From Amycolatopsis sp. (GTDB taxonomy: Bacteria; Actinomycetota; Actinomycetes; Mycobacteriales; Pseudonocardiaceae), in assembly GCF_025464955.1 (NCBI RefSeq), contig NZ_JAODNM010000056.1, positions 62,001 through 126,000 of the forward strand: a DNA stretch of 64,000 bases. Reading direction: 5' to 3'. The position numbers were made by a program, and so were the translations under genes. The notes under the pieces were generated by a model that was not told the origin of the DNA, made no database searches, and worked only from the letters and a program-made list of their open reading frames with translations. This document shows positions 15,379-23,192 of this stretch, one piece after another; within the stretch, counting starts at the first letter, position 1; every line of letters begins with the position of its first letter.

Positions 15379-17367
15379 TTAGTAGCCGCGGTAGGTACCG
15401 CCGCTGGCGAGGGCCTTGACGCCGGGGACGTTGTCGAGGCCGCCGTAGCGACCGATGCTGTATTTCACCCCGGCGATAATATTGTCCACGGGGTTATAGA
15501 TATTGTCGTGGCCGGGCAGCTTATTTGAATTGAAAGTCGAATCGATGCACTGCATCAGGCCTTTTGAAGGATGACCTGCGGCGGCATTCGAATTGCCGGT
15601 GAGGAAGACGTGGTCGTCCTCGCGTGCGGTCCAGGTGCCCAGCTCGGTCGTCACGCACCATACATTCCCGCGCCCGGCGTCTTCGCTGGTCAGGAAAGCG
15701 CCGGTGATGATGGGATTGTTGGCGTGGACCGCCGACTCCGGGCTCCACGATTCCGGCCGCGCCGAGCGTGCGACTTCCAGGACCCGTGGCCGCGAACCGG
15801 CTAGGTAGACGGCGAGCGTCATGGCCTCGAGAACCGCACCCGGTGCCTGGTACAGAACAACTTGCGGCTTCGTATAACCCACCTTGGCATACCGGGCTCC
15901 CTCAGCGTCGGTGATCGCTTCGAGCCATGCGGCACGCTGCTCGGTCGACATCGCGAGAACCTGGGACACCGCATCGGACTTGGGATGCCCCACGCGGGCC
16001 AGCAGGTCTCGGGCGTAGGCATAGTCCAGCCGGTGCTGCCGCGTCTCGACGTCCTCGTCACCGGCCATGCAGCCGAGCACCGCCGCTTCCCGCACCGTGA
16101 TGTCGAGGCTGGACGCCGTGTTCGCCTGGGCAGCGAGCAAGAGCCGATCACCGCTACGAACGTCCTCTGTGGCAACAAAACGCGCTTCCGTCGAGTGCGT
16201 GTGCTGCGGCAGGGTCAGCCAGCGGTGGTTGGGGGTTGTGGTCGCGTGCCACCGCGTAGTGCTCATGCGGACCAGCCGGGCGTCGTCGTGGTGCACCACC
16301 CGGGTAATGGGCGTCCACTCGCTACACCCACTGACTTGGTTGTAGCCGATCGTCTCGTCGCCGACCGACACCTCGTCGTGCTTCAGCCAGCCCCGCCGCG
16401 TCAGGATCATCGTGTCGATCGGCACGCAGTCCCAGTTGTTGATCGCGTTCGGGTTGCCGCCGGATTCGTGTTGGATGATGGTCCAGATCTTCTGGACGTC
16501 CGCGTCGGTGACCGGGATGCCGTTGGCCTGCAGGATCTTGATGGCGTCACTGATCCAGCCCTGGACGTTGCCCGGGGGCGGGCTCGAGGGCGGGCCGCCG
16601 CTCGGGCCGAGACCGCCGCCACCACCACCGCCGCCCTCTCCTCCGCCGCCACCGCCACCGCCACCACCGTGGTGGTGCGAGCCGCTGCCGCCACCGCCGC
16701 CGTGGATGCCGCCGGTGCTCTGCGGGACCGTGCCGTCGGGATTGGGCAACGGTACCGAGGAGAAGCCGCCCTCGACCTGGGTTTTCATCAGGTCCTGCGA
16801 CTTCTTGATCAGGTCGTCCGCCTGCTTGAGCAGGTTCGTGATGTCCGTCTTGGCTTGGGAGGCCTGGGTTTCGTCAGCGGCCTTGGCCGCGGCGATGATG
16901 TCCGCGGAGGACGGGCTGGGCGCGGGCTTGTCGTCCTTCGCCGCCTCGGCGGCGGCTGAATCGGCGGCATCGGCGGCGGAAGTCGCCTTGGTGTTGTTGT
17001 TCTGGATCGTCTTCAACGTCGTGTCGTGCGAAGTCTGGACTTTGTTCTTGATGTCGGCGAGCTGGCCCTGCAGCACCCCGAGGTCGTCGCCGACCTGCGA
17101 GAGGTGGTCCTTGACCTTGTCGCCCGCGGCGGTGATCTGTTTGACGTACCCGAAGAACGCGTCGGCCGACGGGCCCTCCCAGACCCCGCCCGACAGCGAA
17201 TTCGTCGAGTTCCGCAGCGCGGCGCTGTGGTCGTCGGTGTTCTTCGCGGCGTCGTGGAACTGGTCGGCCACCTTCTGGATCGACGCCGGGTCGACCTTCT
17301 CGACCTGCGCCGATTGCGTCTCGACATCCGCCCACGAAGGCGGCATCCCCACCCGATCACCACTCAC
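15379..17367 (-). CDS. ESX-type WXG100/lytic transglycosylase (SLT) protein interrupted by an intein
   Basis: 662 codons. Residues about 17-115 are a WXG100-like helical hairpin with VWEG (W63-G65). Residues 116-200 are helical and Ala/Lys-rich. A linker at 218-267 is made of long Gly runs, HHH and SSPPPG. From about 270 there is a transglycosylase SLT domain: DVQKIWTIIQHESGGNPNAI, catalytic E301. This is broken after D313 by an intein (314-592) and resumes at S593 with SNAAAGHPSKGLMQCIDSTF and DNIYNPVDNIIAGVKYSIGR. After splicing the protein would be 383 residues: a secreted cell-wall hydrolase. GTG start with GGGGGCGG upstream. It is the last gene of the ESX cargo cluster. Confidence 0.9.
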   Translation of the reverse strand: MSGDRVGMPPSWADVETQSAQVEKVDPASIQKVADQFHDAAKNTDDHSAALRNSTNSLSGGVWEGPSADAFFGYVKQITAAGDKVKDHLSQVGDDLGVLQGQLADIKNKVQTSHDTTLKTIQNNNTKATSAADAADSAAAEAAKDDKPAPSPSSADIIAAAKAADETQASQAKTDITNLLKQADDLIKKSQDLMKTQVEGGFSSVPLPNPDGTVPQSTGGIHGGGGGSGSHHHGGGGGGGGGGEGGGGGGGGLGPSGGPPSSPPPGNVQGWISDAIKILQANGIPVTDADVQKIWTIIQHESGGNPNAINNWDCVPIDTMILTRRGWLKHDEVSVGDETIGYNQVSGCSEWTPITRVVHHDDARLVRMSTTRWHATTTPNHRWLTLPQHTHSTEARFVATEDVRSGDRLLLAAQANTASSLDITVREAAVLGCMAGDEDVETRQHRLDYAYARDLLARVGHPKSDAVSQVLAMSTEQRAAWLEAITDAEGARYAKVGYTKPQVVLYQAPGAVLEAMTLAVYLAGSRPRVLEVARSARPESWSPESAVHANNPIITGAFLTSEDAGRGNVWCVTTELGTWTAREDDHVFLTGNSNAAAGHPSKGLMQCIDSTFNSNKLPGHDNIYNPVDNIIAGVKYSIGRYGGLDNVPGVKALASGGTYRGY
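15592..16428 (-). other. intein (279 aa) with class-3 WCT motif, Cys1, and a degenerate LAGLIDADG endonuclease
   Basis: It begins at C314 (CVPIDTMILTRRGW, block A) and ends LTGN at N592, followed by extein S593. Block B is TTTPNHRWL with T378 and H381 (TxxH) and W383 at position B:12. Block F is NVWCVTTELGTW with C571 at F:4. Block G is VFLTGN with T590 at G:5 and Gly, not His, before the last Asn. W383-C571-T590 is the class-3 signature. Between the splicing blocks, VLGCMAGDEDV and WLEAITDAEGAR resemble the two LAGLIDADG endonuclease motifs but are altered and shortened. The insertion falls between the ESGG and GLMQ motifs of the SLT active site, typical intein placement. Confidence 0.9.
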
Positions 17368-17422
17368 GAAGCCGCCCCCTTGTCGTCGTCACAGTTGTTG
17401 TCGTCAAACGGATTCAGCACGG

Positions 17423-17731
17423 TCACGACTGCTCGTGCCACTTCAGGTCCGACGCACCGACCTCGTCTGTCTCGTCCATGAGCCCCGCCGCGCGGCGCAG
17501 GAAGTCGCTCGTCGCGGACATCAATTTGCCGCCGGCGTCGAACTCGTCATGGACCCTCGACGTCGCCGAGCCCATCGCGCCGTGCACGTCCTTCGAACCG
17601 CCCATGGTGCCGAACGGGTTGTCGGGGCCTTCGTGCCCGGTCATCTTGCCCTTGGACTTCTCGAACTCGTCCTTCAGCTTGCCGACCTGACCGGCGACGG
17701 TCCCCATCGAGTCCGGGTCATACACAGGCAC
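17423..17731 (-). CDS. small ESX-associated (WXG100-like) protein
   Basis: 102 residues: VPVYDPDSMGTVAGQVGKLKDEFEKSKGK, a Gly-rich middle, then a second helix SRVHDEFDAGGKLMSATSDFLRRAAGLMDETD. The helix-turn-helix hairpin shape and its position 55 bp before the WXG100/SLT gene suggest a small partner of that cargo. A strict WxG motif is absent. The GTG at 17731 is used; another GTG two codons on is possible. Function is inferred from context. Confidence 0.75.
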   Translation of the reverse strand: MPVYDPDSMGTVAGQVGKLKDEFEKSKGKMTGHEGPDNPFGTMGGSKDVHGAMGSATSRVHDEFDAGGKLMSATSDFLRRAAGLMDETDEVGASDLKWHEQS

Positions 17732-17889
17732 GGTCCGTCATCCCCTTCGTGCAAGAGCAGTGCAAAGAGCGTTTCGCCCCGATCGGACGCCCACTCGGAC
17801 GTCGTGATGATCGGGACGGTTCCCGCGAATACTCTAGGACTTCGTCCGCTGACCGTCTGCCTTACCGGCCAACTCTCACCCGGAAAGTC

Positions 17890-18663
17890 TCAGACTTCGT
17901 CGAGCAGCTCCCGAACCCGCTGGGTGAGCAGCTGATTGTCACCGGGAGTAATCGTCGCCCAGTCGCGCTGGTCGGCGTTGCGGTCGACCTGGAACAGGTA
18001 CCGGCCGGCATCGGTGTCGAAGAACGCGACCACACGCCCGGCGCGCCGCACCGAGCCGTCCCGTCCGCGCCGCTGGACGCCGAACTGGCCGCGGGTCTGC
18101 TGGCCGAGCAGCATCCCGGCCACCTCCTGGGCCTGCCACAGCGGAACCTGACGGTCTTCCAGGGCGGTGACCAGTGCTTTCGCGTCGCCCTGCGCGTCTT
18201 CGTTGGCGTCGACGAGCACCTGGTGCGGCAGGCTGACGGTCTGCCCGACGCCGGGATCGAGCTGCCCGGTCACCGAGACCGCGGCCTCGGCCAGGGCGTC
18301 CGCCCGCGCCGGGATGAGCCACACCTCGCCGCGGTCGACGACGCCGAGCATCGCCTGGCCGCCGACGCTCACCGCGAGGCCCTTGATCTCGCGGTCGGTC
18401 CACACCCAGACGTCGACGGCGGCCTTCGGATGGGCGAACAGGTTGAGCAGGTCGATCAGGTCGCCCGAGGCCCGGCGCCCGCGCGCGAGCCCGCGGGCGG
18501 CCAGTGAATCCCAGGCCCGCTGGACGAAGTCCGCGCGTTCGGTGTGGGTCATGCCGGGCGTCGGAACGTCGAGCGCGGCGTGCCGTGGCGGCAGCCGCTC
18601 GGTCTCCCACAGCATGTCGAATTCGAGTGCGGACAGCACGAGACTGTCGTTCGAGGACCCCAT
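17890..18663 (-). CDS. ESX secretion-associated protein EspG family
   Basis: 257 residues. The pattern LSALEFDMLWETERLPPRHAAL at the start, then VDVWVWTDREIKGLAVSVGGQAMLGV, and GRVVAFFDTDAGRYLFQVDRN at the end, fits the EspG family. In mycobacteria EspG is a cytosolic chaperone that binds the tip of PPE proteins and delivers PE/PPE pairs to the type VII machine. It is placed directly downstream (21 bp) of the PPE-like gene, which supports the pairing. No ESX core ATPase or membrane gene lies in the window. Confidence 0.85.
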   Translation of the reverse strand: MGSSNDSLVLSALEFDMLWETERLPPRHAALDVPTPGMTHTERADFVQRAWDSLAARGLARGRRASGDLIDLLNLFAHPKAAVDVWVWTDREIKGLAVSVGGQAMLGVVDRGEVWLIPARADALAEAAVSVTGQLDPGVGQTVSLPHQVLVDANEDAQGDAKALVTALEDRQVPLWQAQEVAGMLLGQQTRGQFGVQRRGRDGSVRRAGRVVAFFDTDAGRYLFQVDRNADQRDWATITPGDNQLLTQRVRELLDEV

Positions 18664-18684
18664 TGACTGACTCAGCCGTTCCCC

Positions 18685-20268
18685 TCAGTCGGTTTCTTCA
18701 GCACCGGTTTCGCGGATCAGATCCGGCGAAACCAGGCGCTGGTCGGAGAACAGGTCCTTGTCGTCGACACCGAACCGGCGAACGTGGGCGATGTCGTCCT
18801 CGCCTTCACCGTGCTGCGGCGCGGCAGGCTCCATGAAGCCCCGGTTCTGGCCGGGTTGCTGCGAGCCGAGCTTCCCGGCGTTGCGTGCGGCGGTGGCTTC
18901 CTCTTCCGGCAGTTCACCGATCGGGAGCCGGGTGGTGGGACGTCCGGAGCCGGCCGCCGTGCTGCCGAACCCCCGGCCTTGCCGTTCCCGTTCCCCGCTG
19001 ACCGCCGCCCCGGCGCCGCCGGCTCCGATCGCCGTCGCGCCCGCACCGAGCTCTCCGGCCGACGCGCCACCGGCAGCCACCGGGGCGATCGGGGTGCTGA
19101 ACCGGACCGGTGTGGTGGGCGCCTGCGGACCGGAGCCCATCAGCCTGGGCTGACCGAGTGCCTGTTCGCTCCCGATAGCGCCACTGGCGCCACCCGTGCT
19201 CCGGCTGACCGGCATCGCGCTGAGAGCGCCGGCGCCCGAGGACGTCGCACCTGAAACGTTGCCGAGCACATCACTGATCGGCGAACCCGAAGCAACGCCC
19301 GTTCCTGGACGCGCGAACTCCGGCGGGGCCGTCGTGGAGCCCATGCCGCCGGCGACGGGATAGCCGCCGGTGCCGCCTGTCACCGGAGAAGTCACCGTGG
19401 ACGGCGGGGTCGCCGAACTCGGCGGGGTCGCCGAACTCGGCGCTGTCCCGCCAGGCTGTGGAGCGGTCTGCCTGGGTGGTGGCGCCTGGACGGGCAGGCC
19501 CATCGGCGGCGTCGGGGCGTCGTGCGGCGCGGCAACCACGTGACTCTGGGCCCGGAACGGCGTGGTGGGCGGGCTCGCGGGGGTGTTGGTGTGCGCGGCC
19601 ACCGTGGCGCCGGTGCCGCCGACCGGGGTTCCGGGGCTGCCGCCGAGGTCGACCGCGGACCCGCCGAGCGACATCGGGTCCTGGCCGCCACCGCCGGCGA
19701 GCTGCAGGCTCTGCGGGTCGCCGATGGTCTGCGCGGAAGACAGGTAGTCGCCGCTGTCGCTGGCGTAGCTGTTAAGCGCTTCGAGCGTCTGCCCACGGGC
19801 GTCGTTGGCCGCGGCGACCTGGGCGGCGTGATCGGTCTCGAACCCGATGAGGCTCACGAGCGAGTCGCCGAGGGTGAGCCCGCCGGCGCCCTTCCTGACC
19901 GTTTCGGGGTCGGGGAGCTTGTACAGCGTGCGGTTGAACGCCTCGCCCTGCGCGAAGATCATCTCCGCGGCGTGGTTGACCTTGTCGTTGGCGTCCTGGG
20001 AGAACCCGGCCTTCTCGGTGAACACCTCGCCGGCCTTGCCGCCCGCCGTGCTCTGCCAGTCGACGCCGAGTTTGCCCAGCTCGCGGCGCAGCGTGAGGTC
20101 GGTATCGGAGAGCGCCGACGCGACGGCCTTCAGCGCGTCGACCGCGCCGCTGATGCTGCCGATGCCGTCGCCGCCCTGGAACTTGACGATCTCGTCGGCG
20201 AGGCCGGTGTCGGTGTAGCCGTCGAATCGCTGATCGCGGATGCGCTCGGCAAAGGTCGAGATGTCCAC
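18685..20268 (-). CDS. PPE-like ESX substrate with Pro/Thr/Gly-rich tail
   Basis: 527 residues. The first 190 or so form helices with the WXG-type turn VDWQSTAGGKAGEVF (about 69-83), SQDANDKVNHAAEMIFAQGEAFNRTL and a second hairpin, as in actinobacterial PPE-domain proteins. From about 200 to 480 it is low-complexity: repeated SSATPP, PTTP and Gly-Ala blocks. The conserved C-terminal tail includes FGVDDKDLFSDQRLVSPDLI, commonly seen at the end of such proteins in Pseudonocardiaceae. The GTG start has GGAGGGG upstream. It should be escorted by the EspG encoded next to it. Confidence 0.82.
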   Translation of the reverse strand: MDISTFAERIRDQRFDGYTDTGLADEIVKFQGGDGIGSISGAVDALKAVASALSDTDLTLRRELGKLGVDWQSTAGGKAGEVFTEKAGFSQDANDKVNHAAEMIFAQGEAFNRTLYKLPDPETVRKGAGGLTLGDSLVSLIGFETDHAAQVAAANDARGQTLEALNSYASDSGDYLSSAQTIGDPQSLQLAGGGGQDPMSLGGSAVDLGGSPGTPVGGTGATVAAHTNTPASPPTTPFRAQSHVVAAPHDAPTPPMGLPVQAPPPRQTAPQPGGTAPSSATPPSSATPPSTVTSPVTGGTGGYPVAGGMGSTTAPPEFARPGTGVASGSPISDVLGNVSGATSSGAGALSAMPVSRSTGGASGAIGSEQALGQPRLMGSGPQAPTTPVRFSTPIAPVAAGGASAGELGAGATAIGAGGAGAAVSGERERQGRGFGSTAAGSGRPTTRLPIGELPEEEATAARNAGKLGSQQPGQNRGFMEPAAPQHGEGEDDIAHVRRFGVDDKDLFSDQRLVSPDLIRETGAEETD

Positions 20269-20278
20269 GCGGCCCCTC

Positions 20279-20926
20279 CTACTTCGCTTTCAACGTCTGC
20301 ACGGCGAAGGTCGCCGCCTTGGTGGCCAGTTCGCACAGCTGGCCCTGGGTGAACGCGCCCTCGCTGATCGGCGCCGCCTGCACTTCCAGCGTCTGGCCGT
20401 GCGCGACGCCGACCAGGGTTTGGCAGTCGGTCGGGTCGGTGTTCTGGCGGAAGTACTTCAGTGCGGGGAAGCCTTCGACCGACAGGTCGACCGTGGTCAT
20501 GCTGTTCTTACGGCGGTTGCCGGTGAGCCAGGCTTCGAGGTCGGCGTTGGTCACGGCGGTGATGCCGTAGGCGTAGTACGGCTGCGCCTTGTCGACGTCG
20601 AAAGTGCAGCTCGGGCCGTCTGCGCCGTTGGCGGAGTCAGCGACCTGGCGCGGCTTGCTGTTGACGGTGAGTTGGTCGAGCTGGGCCGACGTCAGCAGAG
20701 AGCACGGGTCGACACCGTTGAGCGCGAGCTCGTTCGGCCGCTGGGGCAGCCCGGCGGCCTTCGAACTCTGCTCCGCGGAACTCGCGACGGTGGCGACCGG
20801 GGACGCGATGCCGTCGCCGACCGTCGTCGTGCAGCCCGCCACCGCGAAAGTGGCGACGGCCGCGCTGGTCAGAGCCATCGGTTTAAGGCGCAGGGGTTTA
20901 AGGCGCAGGGGTTTAAGGCTTGCCAC
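20279..20926 (-). CDS. DUF3558-family lipoprotein
   Basis: About 215 residues. The N-region is basic (KPLRLKPLRLKP), followed by a hydrophobic core and lipobox VAGC. The mature protein has NGVDPCSLLTSAQLDQL (the usual DUF3558 opening), GPSCTFDV, CQTLVGVAHGQTLEV and a C-terminal CELA, with conserved Cys pairs. GGGGA precedes a GTG-GTG pair at 20926-20929; an ATG at 20878 has no ribosome site, so I use 20926. The basic N-region is encoded by a 15-bp tandem repeat. It is located inside the ESX cargo cluster, overlapping the PE-like gene by 14 bp. The function of DUF3558 is unknown. Confidence 0.85.
   Translation of the reverse strand: MASLKPLRLKPLRLKPMALTSAAVATFAVAGCTTTVGDGIASPVATVASSAEQSSKAAGLPQRPNELALNGVDPCSLLTSAQLDQLTVNSKPRQVADSANGADGPSCTFDVDKAQPYYAYGITAVTNADLEAWLTGNRRKNSMTTVDLSVEGFPALKYFRQNTDPTDCQTLVGVAHGQTLEVQAAPISEGAFTQGQLCELATKAATFAVQTLKAK
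20881..20917. repeat. 15-bp in-frame tandem repeat at the PE-like/DUF3558 gene junction
   Basis: The unit GCGCAGGGGTTTAAG is present at 20888-20902 and 20903-20917, with a partial copy at 20881-20887. On the minus strand each unit reads CTT AAA CCC CTG CGC and codes LKPLR in the signal-peptide N-region of the lipoprotein. In another frame it supplies the TAA stop (20913-20915) of the upstream gene. Confidence 0.85.
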
Positions 20927-21296
20927 CACGGTCCCCGAGCATCGTGGCCTTGTCCTCGTCGGTGGCCTTGTACTGGTCGGAGGCCGAGCGCAGCTGCGTG
21001 ACCAGGTCACGCAGGCCCTTCACGTACGCGCGGACGCCCTTGGCATACGAGTCGGGAGCGTCGGACACCATCAGGTTCCAGGCGAGGAAGGTGTTCGTGC
21101 TGACGATGTCGCCGGCCGGGGTGTCGATGCGCAGCTCGTCGAGCCGGGTCCGGAGCTTGTCCTCGAGCGCGTTGGCCTGGTCCTCGACCACCTTCGCGAC
21201 GTCGAGGATCCTGGCCGGGTCGACCTGGATGTCGGCCAGCCCCGGCACCGGCGGCACCGAGGACGCGAGATCCTGAATCTGGGTGTCTCCTGGCAT
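20913..21296 (-). CDS. PE-like/WXG100-type small protein of the ESX cargo cluster
   Basis: 127 residues and largely helical: ARILDVAKVVEDQANALEDKLRTRLDELRI, a turn with NTFLAWNLM, then SYAKGVRAYVKGLRDLVTQLRSASDQYKA. The two-helix hairpin with the WN pair in the turn suggests the partner (PE-like) of the PPE-like protein two genes later. It is first in the cluster. The stop codon lies in a 15-bp repeat and overlaps the lipoprotein start. The family name is not certain. Confidence 0.72.
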   Translation of the reverse strand: MPGDTQIQDLASSVPPVPGLADIQVDPARILDVAKVVEDQANALEDKLRTRLDELRIDTPAGDIVSTNTFLAWNLMVSDAPDSYAKGVRAYVKGLRDLVTQLRSASDQYKATDEDKATMLGDRGGKP

Positions 21297-21372
21297 CTGA
21301 ACGCACCCCTCCTACGGACGGTGACCGGTCGGTCTCGCACCCGAAGGCTACCAATGTCCACATCTCGGCGAG

Positions 21373-21675
21373 TTAAGTTCGCCCGACCGGCAGCACCTGG
21401 TCGATCAGCCGATCGAGGTAGCGCGATTCCTGAGGGAAGTCGAACCACGGCAGGGCCCCGCCGAGGTGAGCTCGGCCGTGCAGGCTCAGCCACAGTTCGG
21501 AGGTCACCTCGAAAGACGCCTTCTGCCCGTGTTCGTTTCCGAGTTCGCGCAGGGCCGCGGCGACCGTGGCGAGCAGCGGGCGGAACGCGTCCATCCCGGC
21601 TTCCCGCAGGACAATGGCCGTGCCACGCGGATGATCGGACGTGCTGGGCTGGGCACCGCGACCAGTCGAGACCAC
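21373..21675 (-). pseudogene. C-terminal remnant of a TetR (WHG-domain) regulator
   Basis: About 100 codons match only the ligand-binding end of TetR proteins: AGMDAFRPLLATVAAALRELG and then ELWLSLHGRAHLGGALPWFDF with YLDRLIDQVLP, the WHG-type pattern. No helix-turn-helix is present upstream. The frame runs into the 3' end of purD ([15 protein letters not shown] can be read across), so the N-terminal half has been lost. It may still make a short protein from a GTG at 21675, but a DNA-binding role is excluded. Confidence 0.6.
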
Positions 21676-21713
21676 GATCGTCGAGTGCGCGCGAAGCCTG
21701 CTCGCGAATTCGG

Positions 21714-22979
21714 CTAACCGACGGCCGGAGTCGTGATCTCGCCGCGCGCCGCGCCCTGCGCGATGTCGGTCCTGTGGTGCGAACCGGCGAGGTGCACCTT
21801 CTCGACGCGCGCGTAGGCCTGCTTACGCGCGGACTTCAGCGAATGGCCGACGCCGATCACGGAGACCACGCGCCCACCGGAGGACACGATGGCGCCGTCG
21901 TCGCGGCGGCGGGTGCCGGCGTGGAGCACGCCTTCGCCCTCCGCGCCGGTGATGACGTCGCCGGTCCGCGGCTTGCCGGGGTAGCCGTCGGCGGCGACCA
22001 CGACGGTGACCGCGGAACCGTCCTCCCACTCCAGCTTCGGGTGCTTGTGGAGCTTGCCGCGGGCAGTGGCCAGCAGGAGCCCGGCAAGCGGAGTCTTCAG
22101 CAGGGCAAGGACGACCTGGGTCTCCGGGTCGCCGAACCGGCAGTTGAACTCGATCACCTGCGGGCCGGTGGCCGTCATGATCAGGCCCGCGTAGAGCAGC
22201 CCGGAGAAGGACGAGTCCCGCTTGACGAGCTCGTTCACAACGGGCTGGACGACCGACGCGACGACGTCGTCGACGAAACCGGCCGGCACCCAAGGCAGCG
22301 GCGCATACGCGCCCATGCCGCCGGTGTTCGGGCCGGCGTCGCCGTCGCCGACGCGCTTGAAGTCCTGCGCGGGCACCAGCGGGACGACGGTTTTGCCGTC
22401 CACGAAACAGAAGAGGGAGACCTCTGGACCGTCCAAAAAGGACTCCAGGAGCACCGGGTGGCCGCCGTCGAGCAGCATCAGGGCGTGCTTGCGGGCGACG
22501 TCGAAGTCGGTGGTGACCACGACCCCCTTGCCCGCGGCGAGCCCGTCGTCCTTGACCACCCAGGTCGGGCCGAAGCGGGAAAGCGCCGCGTCGAGGAAGG
22601 CCGGGCTGTCGACGACCTCACTGTGGGCCGTCGGCACCTTCGCGGTGGTCATGACGTCCTTGGCGAAGGCCTTCGAGCCCTCGATCCGGGCGGCGGCCGC
22701 GGACGGCCCGAAGCAGTTGATCCCCGCGGCGCGGACCGCGTCGGCCACCCCGGCGACCAGCGGGACCTCGGGGCCGACCACGACGAGGTCGGCCTTCCAG
22801 CTCACCGCCAGCGCGGCCACGGCGGCCGGATCGACGGAATCGACCCCCATCTGCTCGGAGACGGCGGCCGTCCCCGCGTTGCCGGGGGCACAGGCGAGTG
22901 CGGTGACCGAAGGGTCACCAGCGACCGCGAGGACAAGGGCATGCTCACGGGCGCCGGACCCGATTACCAGTACGCGCAC
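21714..22979 (-). CDS. purD: phosphoribosylamine-glycine ligase (GAR synthetase)
   Basis: 421-residue ATP-grasp enzyme. It couples phosphoribosylamine to glycine in the second step of purine synthesis. [19 protein letters not shown] is the N-domain, [18 protein letters not shown] the hinge, [13 protein letters not shown] the ATP-grasp loop, and [13 protein letters not shown] and [16 protein letters not shown] the metal/ATP site. The GTG at 22979 begins the conserved VRVLVIGSG strand. The long open frame upstream to 24122 is antisense to the glycerophosphodiesterase gene and is not real. Confidence 0.97.
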   Translation of the reverse strand: MRVLVIGSGAREHALVLAVAGDPSVTALACAPGNAGTAAVSEQMGVDSVDPAAVAALAVSWKADLVVVGPEVPLVAGVADAVRAAGINCFGPSAAAARIEGSKAFAKDVMTTAKVPTAHSEVVDSPAFLDAALSRFGPTWVVKDDGLAAGKGVVVTTDFDVARKHALMLLDGGHPVLLESFLDGPEVSLFCFVDGKTVVPLVPAQDFKRVGDGDAGPNTGGMGAYAPLPWVPAGFVDDVVASVVQPVVNELVKRDSSFSGLLYAGLIMTATGPQVIEFNCRFGDPETQVVLALLKTPLAGLLLATARGKLHKHPKLEWEDGSAVTVVVAADGYPGKPRTGDVITGAEGEGVLHAGTRRRDDGAIVSSGGRVVSVIGVGHSLKSARKQAYARVEKVHLAGSHHRTDIAQGAARGEITTPAVG

Positions 22980-23192
22980 GCCGCAGAGCCTAGTCGCGCC
23001 CGATGGACACCAGACGTTTCCCCCATCCGGAACCGATTCGGAAGCCACGTCCACAGCGGGTGTTCCCTCGCTGGTCGTCCCGATGTCGCCCGCTCGTGGC
23101 TTGCGCCGATGACTGTGACGCGGTACCCCTCTGAAAGCCCCCAACGGGTGATCAACCGGATTGATGAGGTCAACAACCAGATGAGAGCAGCG

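Noticed and set aside
16620..16720. Simple repeat (GGT/CCG runs) as a separate repeat element
   Set aside because: It is the coding sequence of the Gly/His linker in the transglycosylase protein, so it is explained by that gene.
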